A stretch of DNA of 64,000 bases from contig NZ_JQJH01000015.1 in the NCBI RefSeq assembly GCF_000745425.1, positions 1 through 64,000 on the forward strand, written 5' to 3'. The notes beneath the pieces are model-generated. The model was not told the DNA's origin. It did not search any database and was given only the letters and a program-made list of their open reading frames with translations. The stretch comes from Beijerinckia mobilis. GTDB lineage: Bacteria > Pseudomonadota > Alphaproteobacteria > Rhizobiales > Beijerinckiaceae. Each line of letters starts with the position of its first letter. The stretch's first letter is position 1. Of the stretch, positions 51,816 to 60,786 are shown piece by piece. The position numbers and the translations under genes are program-made.

Positions 51816-53999
51816 ATGGGATATCTTTCGATCAACGGCCTTTCGGTCGATTCGGAACTTCACGATTTCATCGTCAAGGAAGCCATTCCGGGCTCGGGCG
51901 TCAGCGCCGAACAATTTTGGCGTGGGCTGGCCGATCTCGTCGCATCGAAAAGCGCCCAGAACCGCGCCTTGCTCGCCAAGCGCGATGAGCTTCAGGCCAA
52001 GATCGATGCCTATTACCGTGGCGGTGGCAGCACCGAACCCACTGCGACTGAAGCATTTTTGCGTGAAATCGGCTATCTCCTTCCGGAGCCTGCGCCGAAA
52101 TCCATCGAAACCGCCAATGTCGATGCGGAAATCGCCGCCATTGCCGGTCCGCAGCTCGTCGTTCCCGGCAGCAATGCTCGGTATGCCTTGAACGCTGCCA
52201 ATGCGCGTTGGGGCAGCCTCTATGATGCGCTCTACGGCACCGATGCTATCCCCGAAACAGACGGCGCAGAGCGTGGCAAGGGTTTCAATCCGACACGCGG
52301 CGCCCGCGTCGTCGCCAAGGCCAAGCAAATCCTCGATCAGTCGTTTCCGCTCGAAGGTCTGTCCTACACCAATATCAAATCCTTCCGGATCGAGGGTGGC
52401 GCACTCAAGGCAACGAGCCTTGATGGCAAGAGCGTCGGTCTCGCCTCGGCCGATCAGTTCGTCGCCTTCACCGGCTCGGCTGAAGCACCGACGACCATTC
52501 TTCTGCGTCACAATCACCTGCATTTCGAGCTTGTGATCGATGCCACCCATCCGGTTGGCAAGACCGATCCGGCCGGCCTTGCCGATATCGTCATCGAGGC
52601 CGCCATTTCCACCATCATCGACATGGAAGACAGCGTCGCCGTCGTGGATGCGGCCGACAAGGTCGCGCTTTATCGCAACATTTTGGGCCTCATGCAGGGC
52701 ACCCTAAGCGATACATTCGTCAAGAATGGCGCATCTATGACGCGCACGATGCATGATGACCGCGTCTATCAGACGGGCAAGGGAGACAGTCTGCGTCTGC
52801 ACGGACGCAGTCTGCTGCTGATCCGTAACGTCGGCCATCACATGTTTACCGATGCCGTCAAAGATGCTTCGGGCGCGGAGATTCCCGAAAATCTGCTCGA
52901 CGGCATGGTGACGGCGCTCGTCGCCCGTCACGATCTCTACGGCAAACATGAACGGCACAACAGCCGCACCGGGTCTGTCTATATCGTGAAGCCGAAGATG
53001 CATGGTCCGGAGGAAGTGGCCTTCGCGAATGCGGTTTTCGCCGATATCGAAAAGGCGCTCGACCTGTCGCCCTTTACGTTGAAGATCGGCATTATGGATG
53101 AAGAGCGCCGCACCACCGTCAATCTGATGGCGGCGATTCAGGCTGCCTCGCAGCGGGTCGTCTTCATCAACACCGGTTTCCTCGACCGCACTGGCGACGA
53201 AATTCATACGGCAATGGAAGCCGGAGCGATGGTGCGCAAGGCAGGCATGAAGAGCGAGTCCTGGCTCAAGGCCTATGAAGACAATAATGTCGATGTGGGT
53301 CTGCTCAGCGGATTGCCCGGCCGGGCCCAGATCGGCAAGGGCATGTGGGCGGCGCCCGATGCCATGGCCGATATGTTGACGCAAAAGATCGGCCATCCGC
53401 GTGCCGGTGCCAATACGGCCTGGGTTCCCTCGCCGACGGCGGCGACCTTACATGCCCTGCACTATCATGAAGTCGATGTGTTCGCGCGGCAGAAAGAGCT
53501 GGCGAGCCGGCCGCGCGCTCCGCTGCATGATCTTCTGACTGTGCCGGTGACGAAGACAACCTATTCCGCGCAGGAGATCCAGGAGGAACTCGACAACAAT
53601 GCGCAGGGTCTGTTGGGCTATGTCGTGCGCTGGATCGATCAGGGCGTCGGTTGTTCCAAGGTGCCGGATATTCATAATATCGGCTTGATGGAGGATCGCG
53701 CGACCTTGCGGATTTCGAGCCAGCACATCGCCAATTGGCTCCATCACAAGATCGTCACCGAAGCTCAGGTCATGGAAACCTTGAAGCGCATGGCTGCCGT
53801 TGTCGACAAGCAGAATGCCGACGACGCCATTTATCAGCCGATGGCGCCCGGCTTCGACGGGGTGGCATTCAAGGCCGCCTGCGACCTGGTCTTCAAGGGC
53901 CTCGAACAGCCGAACGGCTATACCGAATATCTTCTGCATTCTCGCCGCAGAGAGGCCAAGGCCAAGCAGGGCATCGCGGGTCAGGCTTCCGCGGCCTGA
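51816..53999 (+). CDS. glcB: Malate synthase G
   Basis: A 727-residue enzyme that condenses glyoxylate and acetyl-CoA to malate. GGAG lies six bases before the ATG. Typical landmarks: [35 protein letters not shown]-like [82 protein letters not shown], and [33 protein letters not shown]. Full length for isoform G. Followed by a hairpin and 370 bases later by glcDEF, which supplies its glyoxylate. Confidence 0.97.
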   Translation: MGYLSINGLSVDSELHDFIVKEAIPGSGVSAEQFWRGLADLVASKSAQNRALLAKRDELQAKIDAYYRGGGSTEPTATEAFLREIGYLLPEPAPKSIETANVDAEIAAIAGPQLVVPGSNARYALNAANARWGSLYDALYGTDAIPETDGAERGKGFNPTRGARVVAKAKQILDQSFPLEGLSYTNIKSFRIEGGALKATSLDGKSVGLASADQFVAFTGSAEAPTTILLRHNHLHFELVIDATHPVGKTDPAGLADIVIEAAISTIIDMEDSVAVVDAADKVALYRNILGLMQGTLSDTFVKNGASMTRTMHDDRVYQTGKGDSLRLHGRSLLLIRNVGHHMFTDAVKDASGAEIPENLLDGMVTALVARHDLYGKHERHNSRTGSVYIVKPKMHGPEEVAFANAVFADIEKALDLSPFTLKIGIMDEERRTTVNLMAAIQAASQRVVFINTGFLDRTGDEIHTAMEAGAMVRKAGMKSESWLKAYEDNNVDVGLLSGLPGRAQIGKGMWAAPDAMADMLTQKIGHPRAGANTAWVPSPTAATLHALHYHEVDVFARQKELASRPRAPLHDLLTVPVTKTTYSAQEIQEELDNNAQGLLGYVVRWIDQGVGCSKVPDIHNIGLMEDRATLRISSQHIANWLHHKIVTEAQVMETLKRMAAVVDKQNADDAIYQPMAPGFDGVAFKAACDLVFKGLEQPNGYTEYLLHSRRREAKAKQGIAGQASAA

Positions 54000-54016
54000 A
54001 TTCCGCGCAGTTTTTT

Positions 54017-54043
54017 GCATGGGCGGGTCTCTCCCGCCCATGC
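54017..54043 (+). terminator. Strong hairpin after glcB
   Basis: GCATGGGCGGG and CCCGCCCATGC pair perfectly around TCTCT, 18 bases past the glcB stop. A T6 run precedes rather than follows the stem, so it is only terminator-like on the plus strand. Confidence 0.6.
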
Positions 54044-54370
54044 GCATGTTTGACAGAATGCTGGTACCGGCACGATTATCATCGGTTCATGCAGGAATAG
54101 TCTGACTGGTGATTTTCAGGTAAATTCTTCGCAATTCGAGGGATTTGCGTGGAATTTTCCGATCACGGCCAAGTGGTTAAAGCCCTTTCCGCAAGCCTTG
54201 CAATCCGTTGAGGGGGAACGGTCTCTTGCGCAGGCTCTGGCATATGGCTTTTGTCACATGGATTTTCTGGTATTTTGGAATGCGTCTGATCTATTATCAC
54301 GCGCGTCCATTCAAAATTTGCCGTCTGTGAGCGTATTGTCAGAGCCCGGCTTGATCGAGAGTTTCGACCC
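54044..54370. other. Gap between glcB and glcD
   Basis: About 330 bases, presumably the glcDEF promoter. No gene or repeat recognised. Confidence 0.45.
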
Positions 54371-55861
54371 GTGACATTGCAAATGCCCCTCCCTGAAGCA
54401 GCGATTCTCACGAAACGCCAGGAGATTGTCGCGCGGCTGCAACAGATCGTACCGAATGGTGTCGTCCATACGGAGCGGGAGATGCGCGTCTATGAATGCG
54501 ACGCGCTTACGCTTTACCGTCAATTGCCGCTCGTCGTGGTTCTGCCGGAAACAGTCGAGCAGGTCTCCCAAATTCTGCGGGTCGCGCAGGATATGAATGT
54601 CAAGGTCGTGCCGCGCGGCAGCGGCACCTCCCTTTCCGGCGGCTCGCTGCCGCTGGCAGACGCCATTCTGCTCGGCATGAGCAAATTCAACCGTGTTCTG
54701 GAAATCGATTACGAGAACCGCTGTGTGCGGGTGCAACCCGGTGTCACCAACAGCGCAATCACCCGCGCTGTGGAAGACGAGGGTTTCTATTACGCGCCCG
54801 ATCCCTCCTCACAGATCGCCTGTTCCATCGGTGGCAATGTCGCGGAAAATTCGGGCGGCGTGCATTGCCTGAAATACGGTCTTACGACCAATAATATTCT
54901 CGGCCTCGAAGTGGTTCTGATGGGTGGCGAGATCCTCCGGCTCGGCGGCAAACATCTCGACAGCGATCTTTATGATCTCATCGGTGTTTTGACGGGTTCC
55001 GAAGGATTGCTTGGTGTCATTACCGAAGTTACGGTGCGTATTCTGCAAAAGCCTGCGACGGCGCGCGGCATCCTCCTCGGATTTCCGACCGTCCAGGATG
55101 GCGGCGATTGCGTTGCGGAAATCATCGCACGGGGCATCATTCCGGGCGGTCTCGAAATGATGGACAAAGCCTCGATCGATGCGGTCGAAGCCTTTCAGCC
55201 TTGCGGCTACCCGCGCGACGCCGGTAGCCTCGTCATCGTCGAACTCGACGGAACCGAGGCGGAGGTCAATGTCCTCATCGATCGTGTCGCGGATATTGCC
55301 GTAAAGAAGGGCGCAACCTCGCTCAAGGTCTCGGAGAACGAAGCCGAAAGGCTTCGTTTCTGGTCAGGCCGCAAGAATGCCTTTCCGGCCGTCGGCGCCA
55401 TTGGCCCGGATTATCTTTGCATGGATGGCACGATTCCGCGCTCGCAGCTCTCGTATGTCCTGACCCGCATGGACCAGCTCGCCGCGCAATATGGGTTGCG
55501 GGTGGCGAATGTCTTTCATGCCGGAGACGGCAATCTGCATCCCCTGATCCTCTATGATTCCTCAAAGCCCGGTGATAGCGAGAAAGCTGAACAGTTCGGC
55601 GCCGACATTCTTTGCCTGTGCGTTGAAGTCGGCGGCGTCTTGACGGGAGAGCATGGGGTCGGCGTTGAGAAACGCGATTTGATGGATCGTATGTTCAATG
55701 AGATCGACCTGCAACAGCAGGAGCGTCTGAAATGTGCATTCGATCCCGCCCATCGGCTCAATCCGGGCAAGGTTTTCCCGACACTTCACCGCTGTGCGGA
55801 GCTTGGCCGTATGCATGTCCATAACGGCCAGTTGCCCTTCCCCGATTTGCCGCGGTTCTAG
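54371..55861 (+). CDS. glcD: Glycolate oxidase subunit GlcD (FAD-linked)
   Basis: A 496-residue flavoprotein from GTG 54371 (ATG 54383 is possible). FAD_binding_4 domain: PLVVVLPETVEQVSQILRVAQDMNVKVVPRGSGTSLSGGSLPLADAILLGM, PDPSSQIACSIGGNVAENSGGVHCLKYGLTTNNILGLEVVLMGG. C-terminal FAD-oxidase domain: LRVANVFHAGDGNLHPLILYD and LTGEHGVGVEKRDLM. Oxidises glycolate (or D-lactate) to glyoxylate with GlcE and GlcF. First gene of a three-gene operon. Confidence 0.95.
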   Translation: MTLQMPLPEAAILTKRQEIVARLQQIVPNGVVHTEREMRVYECDALTLYRQLPLVVVLPETVEQVSQILRVAQDMNVKVVPRGSGTSLSGGSLPLADAILLGMSKFNRVLEIDYENRCVRVQPGVTNSAITRAVEDEGFYYAPDPSSQIACSIGGNVAENSGGVHCLKYGLTTNNILGLEVVLMGGEILRLGGKHLDSDLYDLIGVLTGSEGLLGVITEVTVRILQKPATARGILLGFPTVQDGGDCVAEIIARGIIPGGLEMMDKASIDAVEAFQPCGYPRDAGSLVIVELDGTEAEVNVLIDRVADIAVKKGATSLKVSENEAERLRFWSGRKNAFPAVGAIGPDYLCMDGTIPRSQLSYVLTRMDQLAAQYGLRVANVFHAGDGNLHPLILYDSSKPGDSEKAEQFGADILCLCVEVGGVLTGEHGVGVEKRDLMDRMFNEIDLQQQERLKCAFDPAHRLNPGKVFPTLHRCAELGRMHVHNGQLPFPDLPRF

Positions 55862-55939
55862 ACGGTGTCTGGCAGTTCCACCGCTCCCGGCGCCGAAGCG
55901 CAAATCAGCCGAAAGAGATAAAATCATCGATCCGCGGTC

Positions 55940-57319
55940 GTGATAAAAACAGGAAGCAATGCCTTGGCCGATCTCCCTTCCCCGGAGCAGCCCGCCCCGA
56001 CGGCCGCACCGAATGAAGCCGCAGCGATGGATATTCTCCTACCCCGTGACGAGAAGGATGTGCTGGCGGTCGTCGAAGCCGCCGTCGCCAATCGCACGCC
56101 CCTTGAAATCATGGGTTTTGGATCGAAAACGGGGTTGGGCGGTCCGGTTACCGCTGAAAAATGCCTATCGCTGAGCGCTCTATCTGGTGTCACGCTTTAT
56201 GAACCTGCGGAACTGGTTTTGCGTGCCCATGCCGGCACGCCCTTGCGGGAAATCCAGGCCCTGCTCGCCCAAAACGGTCAGGAACTGGCTTTCGAACCCA
56301 TGGATCATGGCGATCTTTATGGCTTGACGAAAAACGACAGGATCAAGGGCGGCACCATTGGCGGCACGGTCGCCGTCAATGCAAGCGGGCCGCGACGTAT
56401 TCGTGCCGGCGCGGCCCGCGATCATCTGCTTGGCTTCCAAGCTGTCAGCGGGCGCGGAGAAATTTTCAAATCCGGCGGCCGGGTCATGAAGAATGTGACC
56501 GGTTATGATCTCTCGAAGCTGCTCGCCGGATCCCACGGCACTCTGGCGATCATGACGGAAGTGACGCTCAAGGTCCTGCCGCGCCCGGAAAATGAGGAAA
56601 GCGTCGTCGTCTCAAATCTGACGGAAGATCAGGCGCTGGCGCTTTTGCGCATGGCCACGGGTCTACCTTACGATATTTCGAGTTTTTCCTGCCTGCCCGA
56701 GGGGAGCCTGCTTGGCCTTGCAAGAGGGCCCATTGCCATCTTGCGCATTGAGGGGCCCCATCTTTCCGTCCAGAAGCGCAAAGAAGAAATCATCACCTTC
56801 TTTCGTAAACAAGCCATGTTTGCGAAAGGTCAGTATGACCTGCTGCAGGAAGCCGTTTCCCGGGAATTCTGGTCCGCCGTTCGCGATGCCTTGCCGGTAA
56901 CAGCCATTTCCGGTCAAGTCTGGCGGCTTTCCACCGCGCCGACCGAAGCCGCACCGCTCGTCACCGCAATCCATGCGGCCGGCGTACCGATCCTGCGCTG
57001 GTTTTATGATTGGGCCGGGGGACTCATCTGGCTCTGCATCGAGCCATCGACTGACGCCCATGCCGAACCGATCCGCGCGGCTGTCGATAGATTTGGCGGT
57101 CATGCAACCTTGATGCGCGCTGACGATTGCATACGTGCGCAGACGCCTGTGTTCCATCCGCAGGCAACAGCTCTTGCAGCGCTTTCGCAGCGAGTCAAAC
57201 TGGCCTTTGACCCTTTATCTCTGCTGAACCGTGATAAATTCGGCAAGAACTTCGAGCCCCGGATCTCGGATCCCAAGAGCTCCGATTCCAAGCCGGAACA
57301 ACAGACACACAATTCCTGA
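55940..57319 (+). CDS. glcE: Glycolate oxidase subunit GlcE
   Basis: A 459-residue protein from GTG 55940; a later start is possible as the first 30 residues are non-conserved. Second, degenerate FAD-binding_4 subunit: NRTPLEIMGFGSKTGLGGPV, FEPMDHGDLYG, GTIGGTVAVNASGPRRIRAGAARDHLLGFQAVSGRGEIFKSGGRVMKNVTGYDLSKLLAGSHGTLAIMTEVTLKVLPRP. Completes the membrane-linked GlcDEF complex. 78 bases after glcD and 54 before glcF. Its C-terminus carries a Lys/Ser/Asp-rich tail. Confidence 0.93.
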   Translation: MIKTGSNALADLPSPEQPAPTAAPNEAAAMDILLPRDEKDVLAVVEAAVANRTPLEIMGFGSKTGLGGPVTAEKCLSLSALSGVTLYEPAELVLRAHAGTPLREIQALLAQNGQELAFEPMDHGDLYGLTKNDRIKGGTIGGTVAVNASGPRRIRAGAARDHLLGFQAVSGRGEIFKSGGRVMKNVTGYDLSKLLAGSHGTLAIMTEVTLKVLPRPENEESVVVSNLTEDQALALLRMATGLPYDISSFSCLPEGSLLGLARGPIAILRIEGPHLSVQKRKEEIITFFRKQAMFAKGQYDLLQEAVSREFWSAVRDALPVTAISGQVWRLSTAPTEAAPLVTAIHAAGVPILRWFYDWAGGLIWLCIEPSTDAHAEPIRAAVDRFGGHATLMRADDCIRAQTPVFHPQATALAALSQRVKLAFDPLSLLNRDKFGKNFEPRISDPKSSDSKPEQQTHNS

Positions 57320-57373
57320 TCACTCAATCGCGCGGGACCCATATACAGTCCCAGCGGTGTATGGAACAAAGCC

Positions 57374-58711
57374 ATGCAGACCCATTTCACACCCGCCGCA
57401 CTCGCCGATCCGCATATTGCGCGTTCGGAGAAAATTCTGCGGACCTGTGTGCATTGCGGCTTTTGCACCGCCACCTGTCCGACCTTCATCACATTGGCCG
57501 AGGAAAATGACAGTCCGCGCGGGCGTATCTATCTGATCAAGGAAATGCTCGAGAATGAGCGGCCTGCCGATGCCGCCACGGTGAAACATATCGACCGCTG
57601 CCTATCCTGCCTATCGTGCATGACGACCTGCCCTTCCGGCGTCCATTATATGCATCTCGTCGATCACGCGCGCGCCTATATCGAAAAGACCTATCGCCGC
57701 CCTTTCCTCGACCGTACGTTGCGTTCTGTCCTCGCCTTCGTCCTGCCGCGCCCGACCCTCTTCCGCCTCGCCCTCTTCGCCGCGCGGCCGATACGCCTTT
57801 TTGCCGGTTTCATTCCCGGGCGTTTCGGCGCTCTTTTCTCGATGGCGCCCTCAACCCTGCCGTCACCGAGCCCTGTCGACCGGCCGCAGGTGTTTTCCGC
57901 CCAAGGCGAAAGAAAGCTGCGCGTCGCTTTGCTCAACGGCTGCGCCCAGAGAGTCCTCGATCCCGGCATCAATGAAGCAACCGTGCGCCTTCTCACCCGA
58001 CTCGGTGTCGAGGTTACTGTCGTCGCGGGTGTCGGATGTTGCGGCGCACTCACCCATCACATGGGGCAGGAAGCGAGCGGCCATGCTTATGCCAAGGCCA
58101 ATATCAAAGCCTTCATGCGGGAAAAGAACCAGAACGGCCTTGATCGCATTGTGATCAATACGTCCGGCTGCGGTACGACGGTCAAGGATTACGGTTATAT
58201 GTTCAGTGACGATCCCGACCTTGCGACCGATGCCGCAACCGTCGCGGCCATGGCGCGGGACATTACCGAACTCGTCGAGGAAGTCGATTTCACGCCGAGC
58301 GGTGAAATGCCCACGCTCCGTGTGACATACCATTCAGCCTGTTCGATGCAGCACGGTCAGAAGATTACACGGCTGCCGATGGATCTTCTGAAAAAGGCCG
58401 GCTTTACTGTATCCCCGGTCCCTGAATCCCATCTTTGCTGCGGTTCGGCTGGCACCTACAATCTGTTGCAGCCGGAACTTGCAGAAAGCCTCAAGATTCG
58501 CAAGCTCGCAAATATAGAGACGACAAAGCCAGACGTCATTGCAGCGGGCAATATTGGCTGTATGGTTCAAATCGGCGGTGGAACCGATGTCCCCGTTGTG
58601 CATACAGTCGAATTGCTCGACTGGGCGACAGGAGGCCCCGTGCCGGAAGCCCTCCAGCCTCTCTCCCTGAAGGCCAGAATTTCAGAACCTTGCGATGAGA
58701 GCATGGCCTGA
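57374..58711 (+). CDS. glcF: Glycolate oxidase iron-sulfur subunit GlcF
   Basis: A 445-residue protein with two 4Fe-4S ferredoxin motifs, CVHCGFCTATCPTF and CLSCLSCMTTCPSGV, and two CCG domains (VAGVGCCGALTHHMG; HLCCGSAGTYNLLQPELA) with further cysteines (NTSGCGTTVKDYG, YHSACSMQHGQ). It passes electrons from the flavin subunits to the quinone pool. All cysteine motifs are intact. Ends the glc operon; a bidirectional terminator follows. Confidence 0.95.
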   Translation: MQTHFTPAALADPHIARSEKILRTCVHCGFCTATCPTFITLAEENDSPRGRIYLIKEMLENERPADAATVKHIDRCLSCLSCMTTCPSGVHYMHLVDHARAYIEKTYRRPFLDRTLRSVLAFVLPRPTLFRLALFAARPIRLFAGFIPGRFGALFSMAPSTLPSPSPVDRPQVFSAQGERKLRVALLNGCAQRVLDPGINEATVRLLTRLGVEVTVVAGVGCCGALTHHMGQEASGHAYAKANIKAFMREKNQNGLDRIVINTSGCGTTVKDYGYMFSDDPDLATDAATVAAMARDITELVEEVDFTPSGEMPTLRVTYHSACSMQHGQKITRLPMDLLKKAGFTVSPVPESHLCCGSAGTYNLLQPELAESLKIRKLANIETTKPDVIAAGNIGCMVQIGGGTDVPVVHTVELLDWATGGPVPEALQPLSLKARISEPCDESMA

Positions 58712-58785
58712 GACACGCAACATTCCACAAACTGGTTCGGATGGCCGCAACTGCTGTATTCGTAACTATATGACCGATCAAAATG

Positions 58786-58811
58786 AAAACCCCGCCTGAG
58801 AGCGGGGTTTT
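58786..58811. terminator. Bidirectional terminator between glcF and the Mop gene
   Basis: AAAACCCCGC (58786-58795) pairs with GCGGGGTTTT (58802-58811) around CTGAGA. A-run and T-run on opposite sides allow termination of both convergent transcripts. Confidence 0.92.
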
Positions 58812-58831
58812 GTCTGCCATGATCGATGTAT

Positions 58832-59041
58832 TCAGTCGACAGCGATCATCACGTCGGATGATTTGATCAGTGCATGTGCCTTCTTGCCGGGAACGAGACC
58901 GAGTTCGTCAACAGATTCATTGGTAATGGAAGCCGTCACGATGACGCCTCCGGCGATTTCCAGATGAACATGGGCAGTCGTGGAGCCCTTCTGCACATCT
59001 TTGATCGTGCCCGGAATGAAATTACGTCCGGAAATTTTCAT
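58832..59041 (-). CDS. Molybdopterin/molybdate-binding protein (Mop, TOBE domain)
   Basis: A 69-residue single TOBE/Mop domain from ATG 59041, with AGGAG seven bases upstream. Sequence MKISGRNFIPGTIKDVQKGSTTAHVHLEIAGG..ITNESVDELGLVPGKKAHALIKSSDVMIAV follows the Mop pattern closely. It forms hexamers that bind molybdate or tungstate, for storage or as a sensor. No mod transport genes are adjacent. Confidence 0.92.
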   Translation of the reverse strand: MKISGRNFIPGTIKDVQKGSTTAHVHLEIAGGVIVTASITNESVDELGLVPGKKAHALIKSSDVMIAVD

Positions 59042-59445
59042 AACCAATCTCCTGTATGGTGATCAAAAGCGCTCTCTCCGACGCATCGGCACAGAAACGT
59101 CCAGGGAAAGTAAGGCGCATATAGGATAGAAAATCCCAATATCAAAGCCCACGACGACAGATTCCATAACGGTAATTTCTGTCACTCTTGCTTCAAGAAT
59201 TCAACAAAACAAATATGTGCTTATAAGCATCGCTCCCTATATTTATGATCAATTTTATATAATATACTCCTATTTATAGTGAGAACTGGCGGCGCAGTCT
59301 GCGACTCTCTTTCTACCGTTTGCGTTCTGGTACAGAGTCATATGCTAGTCAGTATAGGAATATCCATTATTCCAGATTGAAGTCATCAATCGTTTCGCGA
59401 TAAAGCTGTATTGACATAGCTATAGCTTCCTCTCAAGATGAAGCT
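59042..59445. other. AT-rich divergent regulatory region
   Basis: About 400 bases between mop and the iron-type cluster. Contains a 12-bp palindrome TGCTTATAAGCA (59218-59229), AT-rich promoter-like DNA around 59240-59280, TTGACA at 59411-59416, and an inverted repeat at the start of the next gene (59422-59447). Confidence 0.55.
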
Positions 59446-59447
59446 AT
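59422..59447 (+). promoter_or_regulatory. Inverted repeat overlapping the start of the binding-protein gene
   Basis: ATAGCTTC (59422-59429) and GAAGCTAT (59440-59447) pair perfectly around 10 bases; the right arm includes the first two bases of the ATG at 59446. It could be an operator or an mRNA hairpin that hides the start codon. Confidence 0.45.
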
Positions 59448-60786
59448 GCAATATTCAGACTTAAAGTCCTCAGCCGACATCGCTTTTTCCACGCGGCGTA
59501 GGGGTCTCGCCAATTTTCTGGCGGCTCTCCCGCTTGTCGCATTGATCTTCACAGGTCCCGGCCTCGCGGAAGAGATTACCGTCGTCACAGCCTATCCAGA
59601 AGAGGTCTCCGGCCTCTTTCTCAAAACATTCGAGGCGACGCATCCGGATATTTCCGTCCATCTTCTCTGGCAACAGGGGCGTGACGCATACAGACTCCTC
59701 TCCGCCAAAGACCATGGCGGCGTCGATGTCTATTGGGCTGCATCGAGTGACAATTTCCCGCACCTGCGTGCGGAAGGCGCATTCCAGAAGCTCGACATCG
59801 TCCGTACACAATTGCCCGGTGCGATTGGCGAGGATCACCTGTCCGATCCCGAAGGCTATTACGAGGCCTTCGAGATCGCCGGCTACGGACTGGCCTTCGG
59901 CACTCAGGCATTGTGGAAAGGCAAGGCACCACCGCAGACATGGCACGCCGCCGCTCAACCGGCGTTAGCGGGCAAGATCATCATGCCAAATGCCGGCAAG
60001 GTTGGCTTCGCCCCGTCCCTTTACGAAATCATCCTGCAGGGCGAGGGTTGGGAGAAAGGTTGGGCCCTTTTATCCGAGATCGGCAGCAATGCGGTTCTGT
60101 CCGCCCAGGGTCACGCCATGCATCCCCTCATCGAGGGGAAGGCCGCTCTGGCGATGACGATTGATTTCGTTCCACTCACAGCGGCGGCAAATGGCGAGGC
60201 GGTCGCCATCGCCTATCCGCGGCGCACGGCCTTTCTGCCCGCCCATGTGGCGCTGCTGCAAGGCGCGCCACATGCGGAAGCGGCGCGCGTCTTCATTGCC
60301 TTTCTCCTTTCGCGGGAAGGCCAGAAACTCCTGCTTCAACCGGATGTCGGCAGGCATCCGGTTCGTCCCGACGCCTATCCCGACGATCCTTCCGTCCAAA
60401 ATCCCTTCCGCTTGCCCGCCTCCACTTTGCTCCCTTTCGATCATGCCCTTGGCGGGGCGAGACGCACACTCGTCGCACGCCTCTTTGAAGAATTGATCGC
60501 CAAGGACCACGAGGCGCTGCAGGATCTCTGGCAAAAGATTCACGCAGCCGAAGCCGATTTGCAGCAAAAGCCTGATCCGATCCGCAAAGCACGGATAGAG
60601 GAAGCTCGGCATCTCGCGGGTTTTGTGCCCGTCGGCGCTACCGAGGCCGAAGACAAAGCCTATCTCGCGCGCGTTGACTGGCCGCCGAAGTCTGGTTCGG
60701 ACGATCTCGGCGAGGGCTGGGCAAAAACGATCCGTGAAGCCCGTGGCAAGGCGCTATCGCTCCTGGAAACGCCAGTCGCGCCATGA
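59446..60786 (+). CDS. Periplasmic substrate-binding protein, iron(III)-type ABC family
   Basis: A 446-residue protein with a long Sec signal (RRRGLANFLAALPLVALIFTGPGLAEE). Mature part: EITVVTAYPEEVSGLFLKTFEATHPDISVHLLWQQGRDAYRLL, GGVDVYWAASSDNFPHLRAEGAFQKL, GYGLAFGTQALW, KIIMPNAGKVGFAPSLYEIILQGEGW and RRTAFLPAHVALLQGAPHAEAARVFIAFLLSREGQKLL: the AfuA/FutA-like SBP class that binds ferric iron or similar ligands. The C-terminal 130 residues are a helical extension beyond the usual length. No permease or ATPase gene is adjacent. Overlaps the next gene by four bases. Confidence 0.8.
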   Translation: MQYSDLKSSADIAFSTRRRGLANFLAALPLVALIFTGPGLAEEITVVTAYPEEVSGLFLKTFEATHPDISVHLLWQQGRDAYRLLSAKDHGGVDVYWAASSDNFPHLRAEGAFQKLDIVRTQLPGAIGEDHLSDPEGYYEAFEIAGYGLAFGTQALWKGKAPPQTWHAAAQPALAGKIIMPNAGKVGFAPSLYEIILQGEGWEKGWALLSEIGSNAVLSAQGHAMHPLIEGKAALAMTIDFVPLTAAANGEAVAIAYPRRTAFLPAHVALLQGAPHAEAARVFIAFLLSREGQKLLLQPDVGRHPVRPDAYPDDPSVQNPFRLPASTLLPFDHALGGARRTLVARLFEELIAKDHEALQDLWQKIHAAEADLQQKPDPIRKARIEEARHLAGFVPVGATEAEDKAYLARVDWPPKSGSDDLGEGWAKTIREARGKALSLLETPVAP

